A program made the translations under genes and the position numbers. The notes under the pieces were generated by a model. The model was not told where the DNA came from. It was given only the letters and a program-made list of their open reading frames with translations, and made no database searches. Positions 50,021-57,828 of a stretch of DNA of 64,000 bases are shown here, piece after piece. Position 1 is the first letter of the stretch. The number at the start of each line of letters is the position of its first letter. The DNA comes from CADEEX01 sp964577955 (GTDB taxonomy: Bacteria; Acidobacteriota; Vicinamibacteria; Vicinamibacterales; CAVVIG01): NCBI GenBank assembly GCA_964577955.1, contig CAZOAZ010000011.1, positions 62,001 to 126,000 of the forward strand, given 5' to 3'.

Positions 50021-50910
50021 TCAATGTCTTCCGCCAGCTCGAGGCCGATCGGCGAGGTCTCGATCACGCTGACGACGGTCTGCTTCGCGCGGCGCGCCTT
50101 GCTGGCGCGGGCTTCTTCGTAAATCCGATCCGGCACCGCCTGAACGTCCCAGGCCAGGCCAAGCGCCTGCATCGCGCGAATCGTGTACCAGGTCGGATCA
50201 AACTCCCACCAGTAGAACCCGTTGCGGGCGGCCCGCTGATAGCGGTGGTGGTTGTTGTGCCAGCCCTCGCCGACGGCGAAAAACGCGGTGAAGGCATTGT
50301 TCCGCGACTCGTCGATGGTGTCGAAGCGCCGCGATCCGAACATGTGATTGACGGTGTTGATCGCGAACGTCGCGTGGGCCAGCGTCATCGTCGGCAGGCA
50401 GAAACCCCAGACCACCCACGGCAGACCGCCGACCAGATACAGCACGCCGGCCAGGATCAGCGGCGGGACGGCAAAGTACTTGTCCATCCACACGATCTCG
50501 GGGGCCTTGGAGAAGTCGCGGATGACCGGGTTGGTGGCTTCCAGCCGATCGTGTTTCGCGTCGTTCAGAAACCAGCCGACGTGCGCGTAGTAGACGCCGC
50601 TCACCATCGGGCTGTGCGGATCGCCCTCGCGGTCGGCGTACTTGTGGTGGTTGACGTGATGTCCGGCCCACCAGAGCGGCCCCTTCTGCATCGCCGCCGT
50701 GCCGATGAAGGTCCAGACGAAGCGCGCGGCGCGGTTCATTTGGAACGCGCGATGTGCGTAATACCGATGGAACGCCAGCGTCAGCCCGATCGCGCGCAGA
50801 AAGTGCGATGCCGCCCAGAGCACGACCAGCGGCCAGCTGAAGGGTACGAAGAAGACCAGGAGCGCCGACACCTGGACAAACCAGAACACCGTAAAGGTTA
50901 CGTTCTTCAT
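50017..50910 (-). CDS. acyl-CoA (stearoyl-type delta-9) desaturase
   Basis: The 297-residue inner-membrane protein has the three His boxes 'HRYYAHRAF', 'HHVNHHKYAD' and 'WHNNHHRYQ' with membrane segments between them ('VQVSALLVFFVPFSWPLVVL'). It inserts a double bond in acyl-CoA or lipid acyl chains. It is distinct from the sphingolipid-type desaturase at 31310. It begins 7 nt after the permease stop, so it is the last gene of the efflux operon; the link may be membrane-lipid adaptation (inference). Confidence 0.9.
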   Translation of the reverse strand: MKNVTFTVFWFVQVSALLVFFVPFSWPLVVLWAASHFLRAIGLTLAFHRYYAHRAFQMNRAARFVWTFIGTAAMQKGPLWWAGHHVNHHKYADREGDPHSPMVSGVYYAHVGWFLNDAKHDRLEATNPVIRDFSKAPEIVWMDKYFAVPPLILAGVLYLVGGLPWVVWGFCLPTMTLAHATFAINTVNHMFGSRRFDTIDESRNNAFTAFFAVGEGWHNNHHRYQRAARNGFYWWEFDPTWYTIRAMQALGLAWDVQAVPDRIYEEARASKARRAKQTVVSVIETSPIGLELAEDID

Positions 50911-50917
50911 CAGGGAC

Positions 50918-52081
50918 TCAGATCTCTCGCAGAGCGCGGGCCACAGGAATCCGGGCCGCGCGCAAGGCCGGCAGGAGGCCGCCGGCGGCACCCATCAGCG
51001 CGGCGAAGACGATACCGCCGGCAAGAAGCGCCGGCGTAATGCGGAACTTGAAGGCGACTTCGCTGAAGCTGGCCATGTTGGTGGTGCCCGTCGACAGTCC
51101 ATGCACGGGCAGCGCCAGCACGCAACCAATCATCCCACCGATCAGCGCCAGCGTGACCGATTCGGCCAGAAACGACAGAACTATTACACTGCGCGAGAAG
51201 CCGAGCGCGCGCAGCGTGCCGATTTCACGGGTCCGGTAGGCGACCGCCGCGTACATGGTGTTCATCGCCCCGAACATCGCGCCGATCGACAGAATCGCCG
51301 TCACGAAGGTGCCGAAGACCTGAATGACCGTCGTCATCGTCTGCGACTGCGCCGCGTAGTAGTCGCGCTCGCGCTGCGCGGTGAGTTGCAGGCGCGGATC
51401 CCCCGCAATCGCCGCGGCAAGCGACTCGAACGCGCCCTCGTCGGTCATCTTCACGGTCACTGACTGATATTCGGCGCGCTGGAAGGCGGGAATCATCAGG
51501 TCGACGTCGCCCCACACTTCGGATTCGAAGGAGGCATCGTCGGCTTCGAAAATGCCGACGACCTTCCAGGTCGCGCCGCCGAAGTTCACGTCGCTGCCCA
51601 GATCGATGCCGCCGAAACGGCCGACCGCGAGCCGCCCGACGTTGATTTCGCGCGTCCCGGGCGTGAAGCGCCGGCCTTCGACCAGGCTGATCGTGTCGCG
51701 GATCTCGAACGCCTTCGGACCGACGCCGCGCACCGGCACGTTCGCCGGCTTGCCGTCCGAGCGCCGCGGCAGCGCGATGATCACGACGAGTTCAGGCGAC
51801 ACCAGCGGACGGTTCTCGGCCCGGGCGATTTGCGGGAAGGTTTCGATGAGGGCAATCTGCGGGCGCGGCACGGCGCTGACGTTCTCCGAGGTCGCCGACT
51901 TCCGCATGATGATCGCGTTCTGCGGCGATCCACTGGAGACGAGCGTCGACCGGAAGCCTTGGGCGATCGACAGCGTCATGACGAAGACCGCGACGACCAT
52001 CGCGATCCCCAGCGCGGTCATCGTGGCGGTGCCCTTGCGCACCACCATCGAGCGCAGGTTGTAGCTCGTGACGAGGGCCAT
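50918..52081 (-). CDS. MacB/FtsX-type ABC permease, second
   Basis: The 387-residue protein has the MacB topology: N-terminal helix ('MTALGIAMVVAVFVMTLSIA'), a large periplasmic domain (about 45-260) and three C-terminal helices including 'AAVAYRTREIGTLRALGFSR', the conserved cytoplasmic coupling motif, and 'LPALRAARIPVARALREI' at the end. It starts 3 nt after the stop of the other permease. The pair would form a heterodimer. Confidence 0.9.
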   Translation of the reverse strand: MALVTSYNLRSMVVRKGTATMTALGIAMVVAVFVMTLSIAQGFRSTLVSSGSPQNAIIMRKSATSENVSAVPRPQIALIETFPQIARAENRPLVSPELVVIIALPRRSDGKPANVPVRGVGPKAFEIRDTISLVEGRRFTPGTREINVGRLAVGRFGGIDLGSDVNFGGATWKVVGIFEADDASFESEVWGDVDLMIPAFQRAEYQSVTVKMTDEGAFESLAAAIAGDPRLQLTAQRERDYYAAQSQTMTTVIQVFGTFVTAILSIGAMFGAMNTMYAAVAYRTREIGTLRALGFSRSVIVLSFLAESVTLALIGGMIGCVLALPVHGLSTGTTNMASFSEVAFKFRITPALLAGGIVFAALMGAAGGLLPALRAARIPVARALREI

Positions 52082-52084
52082 TCG

Positions 52085-53239
52085 CTAGGCCACGCGCCTC
52101 AGGGCATCGATGATCTTGAGGCGCGACGCCAGCACCGCCGGAATCAGGCCGGCCACCAGACCGATGCCGATGCTGATCAGCACGCCGACGCCGGCATTCC
52201 TGGCGCTGACGCCAAACACCGGCACGAATCCGCCGCTCAGACCGAGCGCCTGACCGTTGACGATCAGCCACGCCAGCCCCGCGCCCAGCACGCCGCCGAG
52301 AACGGAGATCAACAGCCCTTCCCCGGCGATGAGAAAGAAGATGATCTGCGACGGGTAGCCGAGCGTCCTCATGACCGCAATTTCGGTCGTACGTTCGCGC
52401 ACCGACATGGCCATGGTGTTGGCGGCCACGAAGAGCGTCGTCACGACGACCGCCACCGCGATGCTGCCGAGCAGCAGGCTGATGTTCCCGAACATCGAGG
52501 CAAACGAACTCTGAAACTGTGCTTCTGTGTCCGTTTTTGTCTCGTATGGAGTGTTCGCGAACTGCTGATCGATGGCGGAGCTGATGGCGGCGGCCCGGTC
52601 GGGGTTGTCGATCTTGACCACGAACCAGCCAATTTGCCCCTTCTGGAGCGCCCGCTCGTCGGCGTACTTCCAGTTGAACAGCATCGACTGGTTGTCCACG
52701 GCCGTCCCGCCGGCGCGATAGATGCCGCGCACGGTGAAGTCGAAGTCCTGGTCGCCGTAGACCGGAATGCCGACCTGCAGCACGATCTTGTCGCCGATCT
52801 TGAAGCCGTAGGTCTCGGCCAGACCGTTGCCGACGATGCAGCCAGTGCGGTCGTTGAGAAACGCCGCGCGTTCCTCGGCGGACAGCAGGACTTCCGGATA
52901 CATCCGGAGATAGCTTTCCGGGTCGACGGCGAACTGCGCGAAGAAGTTGCGCGGATCCTTGTAGATGCCGCCGAACCAGTTCGCGTAGGTGATGTCGGTC
53001 ACCCCCTCCGTGTTACGGATGCGATTCAGGTGACTCTCCGGCATCGAGAAGATCAGCGACGTGGAGCGGATGGTCACGATGCGCGTCGAGGAACTGCCGG
53101 CGGTGCCGGCGTTCAGGCCGTCGAGGACGGCGCGCAGCGACGCGAACAGAAACACCGCGATCGCCACGCTCAGCGCGGTCAGCGCGGTGCGGCGCTTGCT
53201 GCGGCGCGCGCTCTTGACGATCAGCAGGAAGAACTTCAT
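52085..53239 (-). CDS. MacB/FtsX-type ABC permease, first
   Basis: The 384-residue protein has the same topology as its neighbour: helix near residues 20-40, periplasmic domain and C-terminal helices with 'AMSVRERTTEIAVMRTLGYP' coupling motif and 'VLASRLKIIDALRRVA' at the end. Its ATG overlaps the ATPase stop by 4 nt. Divergence between the two permeases suggests different periplasmic roles. Confidence 0.9.
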   Translation of the reverse strand: MKFFLLIVKSARRSKRRTALTALSVAIAVFLFASLRAVLDGLNAGTAGSSSTRIVTIRSTSLIFSMPESHLNRIRNTEGVTDITYANWFGGIYKDPRNFFAQFAVDPESYLRMYPEVLLSAEERAAFLNDRTGCIVGNGLAETYGFKIGDKIVLQVGIPVYGDQDFDFTVRGIYRAGGTAVDNQSMLFNWKYADERALQKGQIGWFVVKIDNPDRAAAISSAIDQQFANTPYETKTDTEAQFQSSFASMFGNISLLLGSIAVAVVVTTLFVAANTMAMSVRERTTEIAVMRTLGYPSQIIFFLIAGEGLLISVLGGVLGAGLAWLIVNGQALGLSGGFVPVFGVSARNAGVGVLISIGIGLVAGLIPAVLASRLKIIDALRRVA

Positions 53240-53907
53240 GCCGCGACGAACGTGCCCTTCTCGAGGTGATACGTATGCGTCGCGCGCTCGGCGGCGTGCG
53301 GATCGTGCGTCACCATGATGATCGTCTTCTTGTACTGCGTGTTCAGCGACTTGAGCAGGGTGAGGACTTCTTCGCCCGACTTGGCATCGAGATCGCCGGT
53401 CGGTTCGTCGGCGAGGAGCAGCGTCGGGTCGGTCACGATCGCCCGCGCGATGGCGACGCGCTGTTCCTGTCCGCCCGAGAGCTGCCGCGGATAGTGCTTC
53501 GTCCGATCGCCCAGACCGACGATGTCCAGGGCGGTCATCACATGGTCGCGGCGTTCCTTCTTCGAGAGGTGCGTCAGCAGCAGCGGCAGTTCAACGTTCT
53601 CGAACGCCGTCAGCACTGGAATCAGGTTGTAGAGCTGAAAGATGAAGCCGATGTTGCGTGCGCGCCAACCCGCCAGCGCGCGCTCGGACAGACCGGCAAT
53701 CTCGTTGCCGGCGATCTTGATCGAGCCGCTGGTCGGCTGATCGATGCCGGCAAGCAGATTGAGCAGCGTCGACTTGCCGGAGCCCGACGGCCCCATCAGC
53801 GCCAGAAAATCGCCCTCGTTCACGGTCATCGACACGTTGTCGAGCACCGGCACTTCAATCTTGTCGCGGGTGTACTTCTTGGTGACGTTGCGGATTTCGA
53901 TCAGCAC
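53236..53907 (-). CDS. MacB/LolD-type ABC ATPase
   Basis: The 223-residue ATPase has Walker A 'LMGPSGSGKSTLLNLLAGID', 'NIGFIFQLYNLIPVLTAFEN', signature 'LSGGQEQRVAIARAI', Walker B 'LLLADEPTGDLDAKSG' and switch His 'IIMVTHDPHAAERA'. These are the marks of the MacB/LolD group, which powers export or lipoprotein release without crossing the bilayer. It lies 2 nt after the adaptor stop and overlaps the permease start. Confidence 0.93.
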   Translation of the reverse strand: MLIEIRNVTKKYTRDKIEVPVLDNVSMTVNEGDFLALMGPSGSGKSTLLNLLAGIDQPTSGSIKIAGNEIAGLSERALAGWRARNIGFIFQLYNLIPVLTAFENVELPLLLTHLSKKERRDHVMTALDIVGLGDRTKHYPRQLSGGQEQRVAIARAIVTDPTLLLADEPTGDLDAKSGEEVLTLLKSLNTQYKKTIIMVTHDPHAAERATHTYHLEKGTFVAA

Positions 53908-53909
53908 GG

Positions 53910-55235
53910 CTACGCGCCTCGCACCTTGACGCGGCCGCCGTCGGTGACGCCGGCCGGCGGATTGAGGACGACGGCTTCGCCCGGCGCCAGCCCGCCGCGC
54001 ACTTCGACTTGATCGAGCCGCGTCGCGCCGAGCGTCACCGGCCGCAGTTTCGCGACGTTGGCGGTCACGACCCAGACGCTGCTCTTCCCGCCCTGGTCGA
54101 CGATGGCGCGCTTCGAAATGAGCACCGTGGACACTGGTGCACTCTGGGCCACGGCCTCCACTTTTGCCGATGGCGGCTGCTCGAACGTGACGCTCGCGGT
54201 CATCTCGGGTTTGACCTCGGGCCCGGGCTCGAGAATCGAGACCCGGACCTCGACGATCGCCTTGGCGCGATCCGCCGATGGAAAGATCTCGCGCACCTTC
54301 GCCCGCAGCGTCAGGTCGGGGTAGGCCTGCAGCTTGACGGTCGCCGGCATGCCGGCGGCGAGCTTGGCCACGCTGTTTTCGCTGACCTCGGTCTGGACTT
54401 CGAGCTCGCGCAGATCGGCGACCGTCGCGATCGCGCCGCCTTCGCGCGACGCCTGACCGGCAACGCCGAACGGCGACACGGTCTCACCGACTTCCGCGCG
54501 TTTCTTGATGACCACGCCATCAAACGGCGCGCGGACATTGGTGTTTTCGATCGATGCCTCGATGACCCGAATCCGTGCCCGCGCCGACACGATCGCCGCG
54601 CGCGAGGATGCGACCGCTGCCTGCCCAGCCTTGACGCGCGCGGCCGAGACGTCGGCGGTGGCTTCGGCGGTAGTGAGCGCCGCGTTGGTGGTGATACCGT
54701 CCTTCGCCAGCGCCCGCTGCCGCTCGAGCTGACGGAGATCTTCGGCGTGCGTCGCGGCGGCCTGCGCGACCTGCGTCTCGGCCTGCGCGACTTGCGTTTC
54801 GGCCTCGGCCACCGCTGCCTGGGCGGCGGCGAGCTGCGCGTCGAGGTCGGCGTGCTCGATCCGCGCGATGACCTGTCCGGCGCGCAGCCGCGTACCCTCT
54901 TCGATCGACAGCGACTGCAGGCGGCCGCCGGTCTTCACGCCGACATCGCTGCTGCGGCGCGCGACGACGTAGCCGGTCGCGACGAGGATCGGGACCGGCG
55001 CGGTGCCGCCGCCCGCGGTCGCCTGAATCTGGACGGCGCGCGCGACTTCGACTTCCGGCGCCCGCTGTTCGTCGTAGTAGCGGCGCAGCGAGGGATACGC
55101 CACGGCCGCGGCAGCGATCAGGAGGAGAAGAACGACCCAGGGAAGCCAGCGACGGCGGGGTGCAATCGAGCGGTCGATGCGAAGGCGTGACAGATCGCCG
55201 GCAGAGGCCGGTCGCGGTTCAGAATGAATTGACAC
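53910..55235 (-). CDS. HlyD/MacA-type periplasmic adaptor
   Basis: The product (about 441 residues from GTG 55235; a TTG at 55256 is the alternative) has a membrane anchor ('WLPWVVLLLLIAAAAVAYP'), a lipoyl/barrel-sandwich domain ('SLSIEEGTRLRAGQVIARIE'), a long coiled-coil hairpin rich in Ala/Gln/Glu ('AEAETQVAQAETQVAQAAAT'), the second lipoyl half ('NVRAPFDGVVIKKRAEVGET') and a membrane-proximal domain. With the ATPase and two permeases it forms a MacAB-type efflux system. No TolC-like partner is seen here. Confidence 0.9.
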   Translation of the reverse strand: MSIHSEPRPASAGDLSRLRIDRSIAPRRRWLPWVVLLLLIAAAAVAYPSLRRYYDEQRAPEVEVARAVQIQATAGGGTAPVPILVATGYVVARRSSDVGVKTGGRLQSLSIEEGTRLRAGQVIARIEHADLDAQLAAAQAAVAEAETQVAQAETQVAQAAATHAEDLRQLERQRALAKDGITTNAALTTAEATADVSAARVKAGQAAVASSRAAIVSARARIRVIEASIENTNVRAPFDGVVIKKRAEVGETVSPFGVAGQASREGGAIATVADLRELEVQTEVSENSVAKLAAGMPATVKLQAYPDLTLRAKVREIFPSADRAKAIVEVRVSILEPGPEVKPEMTASVTFEQPPSAKVEAVAQSAPVSTVLISKRAIVDQGGKSSVWVVTANVAKLRPVTLGATRLDQVEVRGGLAPGEAVVLNPPAGVTDGGRVKVRGA

Positions 55236-55271
55236 GGGGGCGACGACGACCAGCAACGAGCCGGAAGCGGC

Positions 55272-55496
55272 TCAGCCTTCTTCTTCGTACTCTTCTTCTT
55301 CGCGCGGTCCGAGTCGAGTCGAGGCACGCAGCGCCTCGCGATAGTCGTACACCGGCAGATCGCGCACGTGCAGCGGAATCGTGCACGCCGGCGACTTCTC
55401 GTCGACGATCACGGTGACCGGGCTGCCCTCGACGCCGTCGCGGAACGACAGGCGGCAGCCGCAGGCCAGGCGCGCGTGGGTGAATCCCTTCAACAT
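55272..55496 (-). CDS. small hypothetical protein at the head of the efflux operon
   Basis: The 74-residue protein 'MLKGFTHARLACGCRLSFRD' has two cysteines (CGC), a beta-rich middle ('PVTVIVDEKSPACTIPLHVR') and an acidic tail EEEEYEEEG. A TATGAT box ends 9 nt before the ATG and GAGG is 4-7 nt upstream. I do not recognise a family. It may be the first gene of the operon running to the desaturase. Confidence 0.65.
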   Translation of the reverse strand: MLKGFTHARLACGCRLSFRDGVEGSPVTVIVDEKSPACTIPLHVRDLPVYDYREALRASTRLGPREEEEYEEEG

Positions 55497-55513
55497 CTGC
55501 CTCGCATCATATC

Positions 55514-55539
55514 ACGCGGGGTGGTCCGCCACCCCGCGT
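55514..55539 (-). terminator. strong GC hairpin after the TlpA-like gene
   Basis: ACGCGGGGTGG and CCACCCCGCGT form a perfect 11-bp stem with a 4-nt loop, overlapping the first base of the stop codon. The TATGAT box of the next gene (55506-55511) begins 2 nt beyond it. There is no T-tract. Confidence 0.6.
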
Positions 55540-56147
55540 CAGAGCAGCGCCTGAATCTCGCGTTCGAACACGTCCTTGCCGGTCAACCCCGTGTGGGTGG
55601 CGCAGATGCGGGCATCGCGCGAAATCAGCACGGTGACCGGAATCCCGACAAATCCTGCTTCGGTCGGACCGAACGCGCTCTGGAGGTCGTCGCGCCCCAG
55701 CCCGAGCAGGACCGGGTAGTTCATCTTCATCGCGGCGACATACGGCTTCAACAAATCGGGCGTATCGTCGACCGACACGCCGAGCACCTGGAAACCGCGC
55801 GGGCCGTACTTCTCCTGGAACTCGATGAAGTGCGGAATCTCGACCTTGCAGGGGCCGCACCATGTCGCCCAGAAGTCGAGCAGGATGACCTTGCCTTTGT
55901 GCTGCGACAGCGTGACCGTTTGGCCATCGTGCGTTTTCAGCGAGAAGTCCATTTTGGCTGGCTTCGCATCCGCCGGACAGGTCAGCGGCGCCGCCTCACC
56001 CTCCGCCGCCGGTGCGGCTGACGCCGGAGGCGCCGCGGCCTCCTGCATCTCGGGATGATCCTCGGTCAACCAGGGCATCTGGGTCGTGATGGTCAGGGCC
56101 GCGAGCGCCAGCGTGCCGACGATCGCAATCGCCCACCGTATCTTCAT
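55539..56147 (-). CDS. TlpA-like exported thioredoxin
   Basis: The 202-residue protein has an N-terminal membrane anchor ('WAIAIVGTLALAALTITTQM'), an Ala/Pro-rich linker and a thioredoxin fold with 'VILLDFWATWCGPCKVEIPH' (active-site WCGPC), 'GFQVLGVSVDDTPDLLKPYV' and cis-Pro region 'GFVGIPVTVLISRD'. It would act as a periplasmic disulfide reductase, for example in cytochrome c maturation; several c-type cytochromes are in the window. A family A palindrome lies upstream. Confidence 0.92.
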   Translation of the reverse strand: MKIRWAIAIVGTLALAALTITTQMPWLTEDHPEMQEAAAPPASAAPAAEGEAAPLTCPADAKPAKMDFSLKTHDGQTVTLSQHKGKVILLDFWATWCGPCKVEIPHFIEFQEKYGPRGFQVLGVSVDDTPDLLKPYVAAMKMNYPVLLGLGRDDLQSAFGPTEAGFVGIPVTVLISRDARICATHTGLTGKDVFEREIQALL

Positions 56148-56174
56148 CGCTCAATACTCCTCTAACACGCGCGC

Positions 56175-56199
56175 AATCCGGCTGAAGCCGGACGCCACC
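56175..56199 (-). repeat. family A palindrome between tlpA-like and anti-sigma genes
   Basis: On the minus strand GGTGGCG + TCCGGCTTCAGCCGGA + TT, 10 nt after the anti-sigma gene stop. Confidence 0.85.
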
Positions 56200-56209
56200 G
56201 ATAACTCCG

Positions 56210-57001
56210 CTAATGCGACCGCAACCCGGACTGGCCCAGTCCGGCGTGCACGACCGCCGCGAGCCGTTCGACTTCTTCACGCCCTTCGCGCGCGACCAGC
56301 ACGAAGGTCCGATCCTCCGCTGACCAGATCACGCACTCGTGGCCGAGCGTGCGCACGATCTCGTCGGTCCGCACCGTACCCGGCAGCATGAACAACGAAA
56401 CCGGTTGCCCGTTGTGGCGATACATGATGTGCGCGATCTTGCCTTCGCCGTACAAGCACGGGCGCGAACCCACCAGTTCCAGTCCGGCGCGGCCGGCATC
56501 GCTCGGCAACCGCATCGCCCAGCCGAATCCCGACGCCATCGCGCTTTCGACGATCTCCGGCGTGTGCTGCGTCCCGAGGACGGCGTTCATCGTGAAGCAC
56601 TTGAGATGATCGGCCGCCAGTTCAGCGGCCATGACGTAGGACGACCGTTCGGTGAGCTGATAGACGAAGACGCCGCCAACGACGAGGACGAGCGAGGCGG
56701 CAGTGGCGAGCGGCACCAGACGCGCGCGCCAGGAAGGCGGCACGCTGTGCGCCTCGCGCCGGGTCGCCGCCGCGTCGGCATAGCCGGCGCACGCGGCGCG
56801 CAGACAGGACGGCGCGCAGCCGGCCCGCAGTCCGTCCTGCCGCTGACGCAGCAGCTGGCGCATCGCGCGCTCCGCGGCGACGCGCGAATGGCACGGCGCA
56901 CAGACGCCGATGTGCTGATCGATCGCCGCCTGATCGACGGCGTCGAGTTCGCCGTCCACGTACGCGGTGACCAGAGAATCGATTTGAAGGCAGCTACGCA
57001 T
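56210..57001 (-). CDS. zinc-finger anti-sigma factor
   Basis: The 263-residue protein has the ZAS motif near the N-terminus ('HIGVCAPCHSRVAAERAM', H-x3-C-x2-C), extra cysteines ('GCAPSCLRAACAGY'), one transmembrane helix (about 93-115, 'LATAASLVLVVGGVFVYQL') and an extracytoplasmic domain ('MAAELAADHLKCFTMNAVLG', 'LPGTVRTDEIVRTLGHECVI'). It overlaps the sigma factor gene by 8 nt and should sequester it. The outer cysteines in 'LKCF' and 'RPCL', plus 'HEC', could make it redox- or metal-responsive. Confidence 0.9.
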   Translation of the reverse strand: MRSCLQIDSLVTAYVDGELDAVDQAAIDQHIGVCAPCHSRVAAERAMRQLLRQRQDGLRAGCAPSCLRAACAGYADAAATRREAHSVPPSWRARLVPLATAASLVLVVGGVFVYQLTERSSYVMAAELAADHLKCFTMNAVLGTQHTPEIVESAMASGFGWAMRLPSDAGRAGLELVGSRPCLYGEGKIAHIMYRHNGQPVSLFMLPGTVRTDEIVRTLGHECVIWSAEDRTFVLVAREGREEVERLAAVVHAGLGQSGLRSH

Positions 57002-57578
57002 GAACAGTCTGCATATGTTGGAGACGCTCCAGCAGCATCCGGCGTCCCCGGGAAATGCGCGACATCACCGTACCGACGGGAATGCCGAGCATCTGGGCAA
57101 TTTCCGCATACGAAAACTCTTCCACGTCGCGTAACCAGACGGCCTGCCGGAAGGCGTCGGGCATCGCATCGATGGCCGCCTGCAGTTCAGGCGTGAGCGT
57201 GTCGCGGAGCAGCAGGGCTTCGGGAGACGGGGCGGTCGCGCGATCCCACGATCCCGGCTCGTCGGCCGCCTGATCGACGGTTTCGCTGTCGGCGAAGACC
57301 GTCTCGCGGGCGCGATCGCGCACCCGGTTGCGGGCGGTGTTGTGAAGAATGGTAAACAGCCAGGCCCGGAGGTTGGTCCCTGGCTCGAAGGTGTCGGCGG
57401 CGCGAAAAGCCTTCAGATAAGTATCCTGCACGAGATCTTCGGCGTCGGCCGGCACACGGGTCAGCCGCAGCGCGGTCCGGTAGAGGCTGTCGACGGACGC
57501 GAGCGCCTCGGCTTCAAACGCCGCACGGGCGCGAGAAGCCGCATCGGGCACTGTCGGTTTGGACCTGCCAATGCGCAT
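56994..57578 (-). CDS. ECF sigma factor (RpoE-like)
   Basis: The 194-residue protein has sigma region 2 ('SLYRTALRLTRVPADAEDLV', 'QDTYLKAFRAADTFEPGTNL', 'RAWLFTILHNTARNRVRDR') and region 4 ('FRQAVWLRDVEEFSYAEIAQ', 'MLGIPVGTVMSRISRGRRML'). It would direct polymerase to stress promoters when released by the overlapping anti-sigma factor. The start at 57578 is the furthest plausible ATG; no convincing autoregulatory promoter was found upstream. Confidence 0.93.
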   Translation of the reverse strand: MRIGRSKPTVPDAASRARAAFEAEALASVDSLYRTALRLTRVPADAEDLVQDTYLKAFRAADTFEPGTNLRAWLFTILHNTARNRVRDRARETVFADSETVDQAADEPGSWDRATAPSPEALLLRDTLTPELQAAIDAMPDAFRQAVWLRDVEEFSYAEIAQMLGIPVGTVMSRISRGRRMLLERLQHMQTVHA

Positions 57579-57828
57579 CGATGGACGTTCGCGCCGCTCG
57601 AGTTCTGAAACCCCGGCGCGCCCTCGTTTATTCCAGGATCCATTTTACCCGGCGGTCAAACCGCCGCTGAACTGTCCCGGCTGTCGCCTGCAGGCGTCAG
57701 GTCGGGCCGACGAGAGAGGACAAAGCGCCGGGAAATGCGCCGGTTTCCTGCGGATCAGCGTTTGCAGGCCCGCGAAACGTCACAGTAAGATCGGTCCGTC
57801 GAACCCGTTAGCCATCGAGGTATTGTCT

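Noticed and set aside
57579..57680. Autoregulatory ECF promoter (GGAATAA ... TCAGAA) upstream of the sigma factor
   Set aside because: The spacing of about 19-20 bp between the boxes is longer than usual for ECF promoters and neither box is convincing.
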